Below are positions 1 through 5,888 of a stretch of DNA of 8,642 nt, in pieces. The notes below the pieces were generated by a model. The model searched no databases, was not told the DNA's origin, and saw only the letters and a list, made by a program, of their open reading frames with translations. Position numbers and translations under genes: made by a program. Source of the DNA: an uncultured Enterocloster sp. (lineage in GTDB: Bacteria > Bacillota > Clostridia > Lachnospirales > Lachnospiraceae); assembly GCA_944382045.1 (NCBI GenBank), contig CALWMT010000099.1, forward strand, positions 1 to 8,642. Reading direction: 5' to 3'. How positions within the stretch are numbered: position 1 is the stretch's first letter; every line of letters begins with the position of its first letter.

Positions 1-72
1 TATAATAGACGTAACCCCCCAATACATTATATAGTTTTTGCTACACCCCATAAGAAACGAAATACCTTCTCC

Positions 73-104
73 TGAAATGGCCGGTTCCCCAACCGGCCAT
101 TTCA
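73..104. terminator. Perfect 14-bp hairpin, possible terminator or mRNA 3' end structure
   Basis: Positions 73-86 (TGAAATGGCCGGTT) are an exact reverse complement of 91-104, with a CCCC loop at 87-90. The stem is strong, but neither strand shows a clear run of T after it (CTTTGT on the plus side), so it is not a textbook intrinsic terminator by itself. It stands 6 bp before a second hairpin that does have a T run. Together they probably form a double stop for a gene that ends upstream of the window, or a stabilising 3' end. The hairpin is seen directly; the terminator role is inferred. Confidence 0.55.
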
Positions 105-110
105 CTTTGT

Positions 111-161
111 CAAAAATCCCGGGCGGCTGGGATTGATTTCCCAACCGGCCCGGGATTTTTG
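111..161. terminator. Bidirectional rho-independent terminator
   Basis: CAAAAATCCCGGGC (111-124) is the exact reverse complement of GCCCGGGATTTTTG (148-161). The stem can continue inward with G147 bulged: 125-132 pairs with 139-146 apart from one C-A mismatch, closing on a six-base loop (133-138). The GC-rich stem flanked by A5 on the left and T5 on the right is the classic layout of an intrinsic terminator that works on both strands. It separates the block starting at the promoter at 401 from whatever precedes the window. Confidence 0.8.
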
Positions 162-400
162 CGCAGATCGCGCCGCAGCGCCGATTTTATCCTTTGTACC
201 TCTGTATGCCGCCCGGAGGGACCGGCCATCGGCCCTGTGTGATGGAGTGTAATGCAAATGAGGAATCGCCGTTTTTAATTGAAAAGGCGTCCGGCCTGGC
301 TCTCCGAGGCTTTATTTATCCGTATTTATCCGTTCATAAGGTTAATGCCCGGCGCTGCTTTTTTATCGCAAAAATTTTCTGTTACTTATTGCCAGCGCTC
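162..400. other. Gene-free stretch upstream of the TSUP gene
   Basis: About 240 bp lie between the terminator pair and the promoter of the membrane protein gene. The left part is GC-rich with short GGCC/CCGG self-complementary bits (for example GGCCATCGGCC near 222-232). The right part from about 270 is AT-rich. A 77-codon open frame (194-427) crosses it but has no ribosome binding site and no recognisable protein features, so I do not call it. The only notable element is the tandem repeat at 313-332. No tRNA or recognisable riboswitch is visible. Confidence 0.6.
313..332. repeat. Two tandem copies of TATTTATCCG (10-bp period)
   Basis: TATTTATCCG occurs at 313-322 and again at 323-332 with no gap, and the match continues one base further (T333). 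The 10-bp period equals about one helical turn. The repeat lies about 68 bp upstream of the -35 box at 401-406. That is compatible with a regulator binding site on one DNA face, but it may be chance in an AT-rich leader. No regulator is identified. Confidence 0.4.
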
Positions 401-430
401 TTGTCAACGGATGTGCCGGTGTGGTAAGAT
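401..430 (+). promoter_or_regulatory. SigA-type promoter for the TSUP gene
   Basis: TTGTCA (401-406) matches five of six bases of the consensus -35 box. TAAGAT (425-430) is a good -10 box, and the spacer is 18 bp. Transcription would begin near 437, leaving a leader of about 29 nt before the ATG at 466. This also argues against translation starting at the in-frame TTG at 436. No other convincing promoter appears before 5487, so this one may drive part or all of the TSUP-prmA-rsmE-desulfurase-thiI block. Confidence 0.7.
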
Positions 431-465
431 AGGGATTGTTTTACGGAAAAAAAGGGGATACAATA

Positions 466-1215
466 ATGATACAGTATATAATCGTGTGCCCGCTGGTATT
501 TTTGGCCGGGCTGGTGGACTCCATCGCAGGAGGCGGAGGGCTGATTTCCCTGCCCGCCTACATGATTGCAGGGGTGCCGCCCCATGCGGCCCTGGGCACG
601 AATAAGCTTGGCTCGGCCATGGGAACTGTGGTTTCCACCCTGCGGCTGGCAAAGCACGGATATTTAAAGGGAAAGCTTAAGCTGGCTCTGGGAGCAGCGC
701 TGGCGGCCCTGGCGGGCTCCGCCCTGGGATCCCATCTGGCGCTTTTGGTGCCGGATATGGTGATCCGCAACCTGATGGTCGTGATTCTCCCGATTACTGC
801 CTTCTACGTGCTGCGCCGGAAGCAGGAAAAGGAGGAGCGGGAGCCGCTTTCTGCGGGACAGCTTCGCGCAGTGGTGCTGGCTGCAGCCTTTGTGTTCGGC
901 GGCTATGACGGATTTTACGGGCCGGGAACCGGGACCTTCCTTATATTAGTTCTCACCGGGGCGGCCCGCCTGGATATCCGCGTGTCCTCCGCCATGACCA
1001 AGGTCATCAACCTCTCCTCCAATGTGGCGGCCCTCATCACCTTCCTCTTTACGGGAAATGTGGACTGCGCCCTGGGCCTTGCGGCGGGAGTCTGCTGCAT
1101 CGCGGGCCACTATCTGGGAGCAGGGCTGGTGGTCCAGGATGGGAGAAGGATTGTGCGGCCAGTGGTGCTTGTGGTGCTGGCCCTGCTGTTTGTCAAGGTA
1201 ATCAGCGGAACGTAA
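466..1215 (+). CDS. TSUP (TauE/SafE) family membrane transporter, YfcA-like
   Basis: This is a predicted integral membrane permease of 249 residues with about eight hydrophobic segments (roughly residues 3-20, 30-56, 70-95, 98-116, 133-150, 155-170, 180-222 and 228-246). The family signature is seen twice, as expected from its internal duplication: VDSIAGGGGLISLP (17-30) followed by LGTNKLGS (43-50), then YDGFYGPGTGTFL (147-159) followed by MTKVINLSSN (177-186). Some members of this family export sulfite, sulfoacetate or other organosulfur anions, but many have unknown substrates. Start: ATG at 466 follows AAAGGGG (451-457) with 8-nt spacing. The frame is also open from TTG 436, but that lies at the likely transcription start. 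It is first in the forward block and 86 bp ahead of prmA. A link to the sulfur-handling genes downstream is only suggested by position. The substrate cannot be told from sequence. Confidence 0.88.
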   Translation: MIQYIIVCPLVFLAGLVDSIAGGGGLISLPAYMIAGVPPHAALGTNKLGSAMGTVVSTLRLAKHGYLKGKLKLALGAALAALAGSALGSHLALLVPDMVIRNLMVVILPITAFYVLRRKQEKEEREPLSAGQLRAVVLAAAFVFGGYDGFYGPGTGTFLILVLTGAARLDIRVSSAMTKVINLSSNVAALITFLFTGNVDCALGLAAGVCCIAGHYLGAGLVVQDGRRIVRPVVLVVLALLFVKVISGT

Positions 1216-1286
1216 GCGGCTGACAGGCCAAAGGGCGCCGCCGTCTGGACGGCTGCCGAAAGGCCGGTTCGCTGACAGCCGCGTGC
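1216..1286 (+). other. Structured spacer between the TSUP gene and prmA
   Basis: The spacer starts right after the TSUP stop codon and can fold on itself. GCGGCTG (1216-1222) pairs with CAGCCGC (1276-1282), GGCC (1226-1229) with GGCC (1262-1265), and GCCGT (1240-1244) with ACGGC (1249-1253). There is no T run after it, so it is not a normal intrinsic terminator. It ends just before the prmA ribosome binding site AAGGAG (1287-1292). It might be an mRNA processing or stability element, or affect prmA translation. Only the base pairing is seen; the function is inferred. Confidence 0.4.
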
Positions 1287-1301
1287 AAGGAGTGTGAGTG
1301 T

Positions 1302-2258
1302 ATGAAATGGAAAAAATTTACTCTGACCACCACCACAGAGGCGGTGGATCTTATCAGCAGCATGCTGGACGATTTGGGCGTTGAGGGGATCGAGATTGAG
1401 GACAATGTCCCCCTGACGGAGAAGGAGACAAAGGGGATGTTCATCGACATTCTTCCGGAGCTCCCGCCGGACGAGGGGATAGCCAAGGTGAGCTTCTATC
1501 TGGATCCGGAGGAGGATGTGGAGCAGATTCTGAAAAATGTGGAAGCCGGCCTGGATGAGATGTCCGCCTATACGGATCTGGGCGCCCGGACCCTGACGGC
1601 CTCGGAGACCGAGGACAAGGACTGGATCAACAACTGGAAGCAGTATTTTAAGCCCTTTACCGTGGACCACATCCTGATCAAGCCCACCTGGGAGGAGATC
1701 CCTCCGGAGCACAAGGACAAGCTGCTCATCCAGATCGATCCCGGCACAGCCTTCGGCACCGGCATGCACGAGACTACCCAGCTGTGCATCCGCCAGCTGG
1801 AAAAGCGGGTGAAGAAGGGGGAGCAGGTGCTGGACGTGGGCACGGGAAGCGGCATCCTGGGTATTGCGGCCCTAAAGCTGGGCGCCGGACATGTGCGGGG
1901 CACTGACCTGGACGAGAACGCCATCACCGCGGTGGGGGAGAACCTGGCCTCCAACCAGATCTCCCCGGAGCAATTTGAGGTGATTCAGGGAAACATCATC
2001 GATGACAAGCGGATCCAGGACTGGGCCGGGTATGAGGCCTACGATCTTGTGACCGCCAATATCCTGGCGGATGTGATCATTCCCCTGGTTGACGTGATCC
2101 CGGCGCATTTGAAAAAGGGCGGGTATTTTATCACCTCTGGCATTATCAACATGAAGGAGGAGGCGGTGAAGGCGGCCTTCGCCGCAAACAGCGCCTTTGA
2201 GGTGGAGGAGATTACCTATCAGGGAGAGTGGGTCTCCATAACCGCGAGAAAGCGTTAG
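1302..2258 (+). CDS. prmA: Ribosomal protein L11 methyltransferase PrmA
   Basis: Cytoplasmic enzyme that transfers methyl groups from S-adenosylmethionine to amino groups of ribosomal protein L11. At 318 residues it fits the usual Gram-positive length (around 310). The N-terminal third (1-100) is the substrate-recognition domain. WKQYFKPF (112-119) marks the linker region. The catalytic domain shows IDPGTAFGTGMHE (145-157), the SAM-binding VLDVGTGSGILGIAALKLGA (176-195), the acidic DLDENAI (202-208) and the active-site-region TANILADVI (251-259). Start: ATG 1302 lies 9 nt after AAGGAG (1287-1292). The gene is 30 bp ahead of rsmE and very probably cotranscribed with it. The prmA-rsmE pairing is common in Firmicutes. 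All key motifs look intact. Confidence 0.95.
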   Translation: MKWKKFTLTTTTEAVDLISSMLDDLGVEGIEIEDNVPLTEKETKGMFIDILPELPPDEGIAKVSFYLDPEEDVEQILKNVEAGLDEMSAYTDLGARTLTASETEDKDWINNWKQYFKPFTVDHILIKPTWEEIPPEHKDKLLIQIDPGTAFGTGMHETTQLCIRQLEKRVKKGEQVLDVGTGSGILGIAALKLGAGHVRGTDLDENAITAVGENLASNQISPEQFEVIQGNIIDDKRIQDWAGYEAYDLVTANILADVIIPLVDVIPAHLKKGGYFITSGIINMKEEAVKAAFAANSAFEVEEITYQGEWVSITARKR

Positions 2259-2288
2259 CCGGCACAAGACAGGAGGTTTGGAAGCTTC

Positions 2289-3074
2289 ATGCATCATTTT
2301 TTTGCGGATCCCTCCTGCGTGGAGGACGGATGGATACGGATTGAGGGGGCCGACGCGGCGCACATGGGGAAGGTTCTTCGCATGCGGCCGGGGGAAGGCC
2401 TGCTTGTGAGCGACGGAGAAGGGCGGGACTATCTCTGCCAGGTGGAAGAGCTTGAAAAGGAGTATGCGCGGGTCCGCATATTGGAGGAAAGGCAGGCCGG
2501 CGGAGAGCTCCCCACCCGGATCTGGCTGTTTCAGGGCCTTCCCAAGTCCGACAAGATGGATCTGATTGTCCAGAAGGCGGTGGAGCTGGGGGCCTTCGGT
2601 GTGGTCCCCACAGCCACCAAGAACGCTGTGGTAAAGCTGGACGAAAAGAAGGGGGAGGCCAAGGTCAGGCGCTGGCAGGCCATCGCCAGGAGCGCGGCGG
2701 AGCAGTCAAAGAGAAGCTGCATCCCCCGGGTGCTTCCCCCCATGTCCCTGGAGGAGGCCTTTGCCCTTGTGAGGGAGCGGCAATTTGGCCTCTGCCTCAT
2801 CCCCTATGAGGAGGAGCGGGGGATGGACTCCATGCGGGAGGCGCTGGCGGCCATAGGCGCAGGAGAGCGCCCGGGCCCCGTGAATTTGCAGGAGGCTGGC
2901 GGGGATATCGGGGTATTTATCGGCCCGGAGGGAGGCTTTGACCCGGAGGAGATCCGCCAGGCCATCTCCCAGGGAATCCGGCCTGTGAGCCTGGGAAGGC
3001 GGATCCTGCGGACGGAGACAGCGGGGCTTGCGGTGCTGTCCCTGCTTATGATGAAGCTCGAGGGAGCGTTTTAG
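2289..3074 (+). CDS. rsmE: 16S rRNA (uracil-1498-N3)-methyltransferase RsmE
   Basis: SPOUT-class methyltransferase that makes m3U1498 in 16S rRNA of the small subunit, using S-adenosylmethionine. It has 261 residues, slightly longer than most members, apparently because of a segment at about 185-206. The N-terminal part (1-72) is the PUA-like RNA-binding domain. The knotted SPOUT domain shows LPKSDKMDLIVQKAVELG (84-101), RSAAEQSKR (134-142), the SAM-site loop GVFIGPEGGFDPEEI (208-222) and SLGRRILRTETA (234-245). Start: ATG 2289, with AGGAGG at 2271-2276; the 12-nt spacing is a little long, but no better start is visible. Its TAG stop overlaps the ribosome binding site of the next gene, which indicates tight operon coupling. 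Confidence 0.94.
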   Translation: MHHFFADPSCVEDGWIRIEGADAAHMGKVLRMRPGEGLLVSDGEGRDYLCQVEELEKEYARVRILEERQAGGELPTRIWLFQGLPKSDKMDLIVQKAVELGAFGVVPTATKNAVVKLDEKKGEAKVRRWQAIARSAAEQSKRSCIPRVLPPMSLEEAFALVRERQFGLCLIPYEEERGMDSMREALAAIGAGERPGPVNLQEAGGDIGVFIGPEGGFDPEEIRQAISQGIRPVSLGRRILRTETAGLAVLSLLMMKLEGAF

Positions 3075-3088
3075 GAGGAAAATGAGCG

Positions 3089-4243
3089 ATGGAAGCGTAT
3101 TTTGACAATTCAGCTACCACCCGGGTGCTGGATGAGGTGAAGGATATAGTGGTAAAGGTGATGACGGAGGATTACGGGAATCCTTCTGCCAAGCACAGAA
3201 AGGGCATGGAGGCAGAGCAGTATGTGCGCCGGGCTGCAGAGGAGGTTGCGAAGACCCTGAAGGTGAAGGAGAAGGAAATTCTCTTTACCTCCGGCGGCAC
3301 GGAGTCCAACAACATGGCCCTCATCGGGACAGCCATGGCCAATGCCCGTGCGGGAAAGCACATTATCACCACCCGGATCGAGCACGCCTCGGTTTACAAT
3401 CCCATGGCCTTCTTAGAGCAGCAGGGCTTTGAGGTGACATACCTGCATGTGGACGGCCAGGGACACATCTCCCTGGAGGAGTTAAAGCAGTCGCTCCGCC
3501 CGGACACCATCCTGGTTTCTGTGATGTATGTCAACAATGAGATCGGCGCGGTGGAGCCGGTGGAGGAAATCGCCGCCCTGGTTCACAGCACGGTTCCCGG
3601 AGCTGTCTTCCACGTGGATGCCATCCAGGGCTACGGCAAATTCCGCATTCGTCCCAAGACCCAGGGAATCGATCTTCTGAGCGTCAGCGCCCACAAGATC
3701 CACGGGCCTAAGGGCATCGGCTTCCTCTACATCGACGAGACGGTGAAGATAAAGCCGATTCTCCTGGGCGGCGGCCAGCAGCGGGGGATGCGCTCCGGCA
3801 CGGAGAATGTTCCGGGCATCGCAGGGCTGGGCGTGGCGGCTCGGGAGGCTTACCGGGATTTTGACTCCAAGATTGCCTACATCACAGGACTTAAGGACTA
3901 TCTCATCGACGGCCTTTTGGGCCTGGAGGGAGTCACGGTAAACAGCGCAAAGGGGGATGGGGGAGCGCCCCAGATTGTGAGCGCAAGCTTCTCCGGCGTG
4001 AGAAGCGAGGTTTTGCTCCACGCCCTGGAGGATAAGGGCATCTATGTGTCCTCCGGATCCGCCTGCTCCTCCAACCATCCGGCTATCAGCGGGACCCTGC
4101 GGGCCATCGGGGTGAAAAAGGAGCTTTTGGACTCCACCCTGCGGTTCAGCTTCGGCATGTTCAACACCCGGGAGGAGATTGACTACTGTATTCAGGTTCT
4201 GGGAGAGCTTCTCCCGGTTCTCAGGCGCTACACCCGGGGATGA
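3089..4243 (+). CDS. Cysteine desulfurase, NifS/IscS type (probable sulfur donor for ThiI)
   Basis: PLP-dependent enzyme that removes sulfur from L-cysteine and holds it as a persulfide for transfer to acceptors. It has 384 residues. Visible motifs are YFDNSATT (4-11), FTSGGTESNN (66-75), the PLP-stacking His99 in RIEHAS, VNNEIGAVEP (148-157), HVDAIQG (175-181, with the cofactor aspartate 177 and Gln180), the cofactor lysine 203 in SAHKIHGPKG, GGGQQRGMRSGTENV (227-241) and the catalytic Cys326 in SSGSACSSN. Start: ATG 3089, with AGGAGG (3073-3078) inside the rsmE stop region. thiI follows after 59 bp, the same partnership as the desulfurase next to thiI in Bacillus subtilis (NifZ). It therefore probably serves tRNA 4-thiouridine synthesis rather than, or as well as, Fe-S cluster assembly. 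No iscU or other scaffold gene is adjacent. Confidence 0.93.
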   Translation: MEAYFDNSATTRVLDEVKDIVVKVMTEDYGNPSAKHRKGMEAEQYVRRAAEEVAKTLKVKEKEILFTSGGTESNNMALIGTAMANARAGKHIITTRIEHASVYNPMAFLEQQGFEVTYLHVDGQGHISLEELKQSLRPDTILVSVMYVNNEIGAVEPVEEIAALVHSTVPGAVFHVDAIQGYGKFRIRPKTQGIDLLSVSAHKIHGPKGIGFLYIDETVKIKPILLGGGQQRGMRSGTENVPGIAGLGVAAREAYRDFDSKIAYITGLKDYLIDGLLGLEGVTVNSAKGDGGAPQIVSASFSGVRSEVLLHALEDKGIYVSSGSACSSNHPAISGTLRAIGVKKELLDSTLRFSFGMFNTREEIDYCIQVLGELLPVLRRYTRG

Positions 4244-4302
4244 GGCGGCCATTTCCACCCGGAACCATTGCCATACAGGTTTGAAAGGAAAGAGAGGAAC
4301 GT

Positions 4303-5487
4303 ATGCAGTACCACGCATTTTTAATAAAATACGCGGAGATTGGCACCAAGGGCAAGAACCGCTACATGTTTGAGGATGCCCTGATGAAGCAGATCCGCTA
4401 CGCCCTTAAGGATTTGGAGGGCCAGTTTGAGGTGACCAAGGAGGCGGGGCGCATCTATGTGAACGCCGAGGGATATTATGAGTACGAGGACGTGGTGGAG
4501 GCCTTAAAGCGGGTGTTCGGCATCGCGGACATCTGCCCCATGGTCCAGGTGGAGGATCGGGATTTTGAAAATATAAAAAAGCAGGTCATCGCCTATATGG
4601 ATCAGGTCTATCCGGACAAGAGCCTGACCTTTAAGGTGGACGCCCGCAGGGTGGACAAAAATTACCCTGTGGGATCCGAGCAGATGAACCGGGATCTGGG
4701 TGAGGCGATTCTGGAGGCCTTCCCTCAGATGAAGGTGGATGTGCACACCCCCCAGGTGCGGCTGCGGGTGGAGGTGCGCCAGAAGGTCAATCTGTTCTCC
4801 GTGGTGATCCCAGGGCCCGGCGGAATGCCGGTGGGAACCAACGGAAAGGCAACCCTGCTTCTCTCCGGAGGCATTGACAGCCCGGTGGCAGGCTACATGA
4901 TTGCCAAGCGGGGCGTGAAGATCGACGCGGTCTATTTCCATGCGCCGCCCTACACCAGAGACAGGGCCAAGCAGAAGGTGGTGGATCTGGCAAACCTGGT
5001 GGCCCGGTACGCGGGGCCCATGGATCTCCACGTGATCAATTTCACGGACATCCAGCTCTATATCTATGAGAAATGCCCCCACGAGGAGCTGACCATTATC
5101 ATGCGCCGCTATATGATGCGCATTGCCCAGGCCATTGCGGAGCGCACCGGATCCCTGGGGCTTATCACCGGTGAGAGCATCGGCCAGGTGGCGTCCCAGA
5201 CGCTCCAGTCCCTGGCGGCCACCAATGCAGTCTGCACCATGCCGGTATTCCGCCCGGTTATCGGCTTTGACAAGCAGGAGATTGTGGATCTGTCGGAAAA
5301 AATCGGAACCTATGAGACATCCATCCAGCCCTTTGAGGACTGCTGCACCATCTTTGTGGCAAAGCACCCGGTCACCAGGCCGAACATCAAGGGGATTGCA
5401 GGCTCGGAGAGAAGACTTTCAGAAAAGATTGACGAGCTTGTGAAAACAGCCCTGGATACGGACGAGGTGATCCGCTGCCAGGGCTGA
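4303..5487 (+). CDS. thiI: tRNA 4-thiouridine synthetase ThiI (short form, no rhodanese domain)
   Basis: Enzyme that adenylates uridine 8 of tRNA and replaces its oxygen with sulfur to give s4U; in some bacteria it also serves thiamine thiazole synthesis. It has 394 residues: an N-terminal ferredoxin-like domain (about 1-60), a THUMP RNA-binding domain (about 60-165) and a PP-loop ATPase domain with LLLSGGIDSPVAGY (185-198). TGESIGQVASQT (289-300) and FEDCCTIF (344-351, with Cys347 and Cys348) follow. The C-terminal rhodanese domain of the E. coli protein is absent, as is normal in Firmicutes, so sulfur must come from a partner, most simply the desulfurase just upstream. Start: ATG 4303 follows AGAGGA (4293-4298). 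The stop lies 5 bp from the end of the converging HPr-like gene, and no terminator hairpin lies between them. Confidence 0.95.
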   Translation: MQYHAFLIKYAEIGTKGKNRYMFEDALMKQIRYALKDLEGQFEVTKEAGRIYVNAEGYYEYEDVVEALKRVFGIADICPMVQVEDRDFENIKKQVIAYMDQVYPDKSLTFKVDARRVDKNYPVGSEQMNRDLGEAILEAFPQMKVDVHTPQVRLRVEVRQKVNLFSVVIPGPGGMPVGTNGKATLLLSGGIDSPVAGYMIAKRGVKIDAVYFHAPPYTRDRAKQKVVDLANLVARYAGPMDLHVINFTDIQLYIYEKCPHEELTIIMRRYMMRIAQAIAERTGSLGLITGESIGQVASQTLQSLAATNAVCTMPVFRPVIGFDKQEIVDLSEKIGTYETSIQPFEDCCTIFVAKHPVTRPNIKGIAGSERRLSEKIDELVKTALDTDEVIRCQG

Positions 5488-5492
5488 GAGAA

Positions 5493-5726
5493 TTACTCGA
5501 TAATGTAGGGAGCCAGGGTGGTGAGGATCTCGTCCACTCCGGTTTCCGCGTGGATGTTTAAGTCAATGGGCTTGGACAGGTCCAGGCTGAAGATGCCCAT
5601 AATGGACTTTGCGTCGATGACATAACGGCCGGATACCAGGTCAAAATCTACATCGAATTTGGAGAGATCATTGACAAAGGATTTTACCTTGTCAATGGAG
5701 TTGAGCGAAATGCGAACTGTCTTCAT
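5493..5726 (-). CDS. HPr-family protein lacking the phosphocarrier histidine (Crh-like)
   Basis: Small cytoplasmic protein of 77 residues with the HPr fold. The central block AKSIMGIFSLDL (39-50) is the hallmark around the regulatory serine of HPr (Ser46 in B. subtilis), here Ser41. The C-terminal GVDEILTTL (63-71) matches the HPr C-terminal helix. The N-terminal active-site loop is not HPr-like. Aligned to B. subtilis HPr through the SK-aromatic motif (22-24), Ser10 stands where the catalytic histidine should be, Asp12 replaces the arginine and Lys13 the proline. It therefore should not carry phosphate from enzyme I, but it could still be phosphorylated by HPr kinase at Ser41, like Crh. Start: ATG at 5726, 8 nt from a strong AAGGAGG (5741-5735). 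The frame stays open upstream but crosses the promoter. It is a single gene pointing against thiI. The name ptsH would mislead. Confidence 0.85.
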   Translation of the reverse strand: MKTVRISLNSIDKVKSFVNDLSKFDVDFDLVSGRYVIDAKSIMGIFSLDLSKPIDLNIHAETGVDEILTTLAPYIIE

Positions 5727-5765
5727 GGGAAAAACCTCCTTGTGATTATGTAAAGTTGTCATCCG

Positions 5766-5785
5766 GTTCAGGCGGTGTCCTGAAC
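5766..5785 (-). promoter_or_regulatory. Inverted repeat in the leader of the HPr-like gene
   Basis: GTTCAGG (5766-5772) and CCTGAAC (5779-5785) are perfect inverted arms around a 6-bp centre. On the minus strand the repeat starts a few bases after the predicted transcription start (about 5790) and ends about 40 nt before the ATG. It could be an operator for a dimeric repressor or a 5' hairpin that stabilises the mRNA. There is no T run after it. Confidence 0.45.
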
Positions 5786-5796
5786 GATTCACTTTC

Positions 5797-5825
5797 ATAG
5801 TACAGAGAGGGAAGGCAAAAGTCAA
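5797..5825 (-). promoter_or_regulatory. SigA-type promoter for the HPr-like gene
   Basis: Read on the minus strand, TTGACT (5825-5820) is followed after exactly 17 bp by TACTAT (5802-5797). Both boxes are five-of-six matches to consensus. Transcription would start near 5790, giving a leader of about 64 nt that includes the inverted repeat at 5766-5785. This supports a separately regulated, single-gene transcript. Confidence 0.78.
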
Positions 5826-5888
5826 TAGTGAGAATGCTGAAAATAATGAGGCGCCGTCCAGGCGGCTGTTAAAGCAGGAGGTTTTACA

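Noticed and set aside
26..53. Possible minus-strand promoter with TATAAT (31-26)
   Set aside because: The -10 box is perfect, but the best upstream hexamer (TTATGG, 16-bp spacing) is a poor -35 box, and the region is AT-rich; TATAAT at 1-6 on the plus strand cannot be judged at the window edge.
194..427. 77-codon open frame in the leader region
   Set aside because: No ribosome binding site, no recognisable motif, and it runs across the promoter at 401-430 of the TSUP gene.
436..465. Upstream TTG start for the TSUP protein
   Set aside because: It sits at the predicted transcription start with no room for a ribosome binding site; ATG 466 has AAAGGGG at good spacing.
1190..1218. Possible promoter for prmA (TTGTCA at 1190-1195)
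   Set aside because: The -35 box is good, but the sequence 17 bp later (TAAGCG) is a poor -10 box.
3482..5367. Long open frames on the minus strand (278 codons at 3482-4318, 287 codons at 4504-5367)
   Set aside because: They are antisense to the clearly conserved cysteine desulfurase and thiI, are rich in His, Arg, Gly and Leu as expected of shadow frames in GC-rich coding DNA, and show no family motif.
5727..5888. Forward promoter for mtaB
   Set aside because: TTGTCA at 5756-5761 has no suitable -10 box at 16-18 bp, and AATAAT at 5842-5847 has no -35 box; nothing good enough to call.
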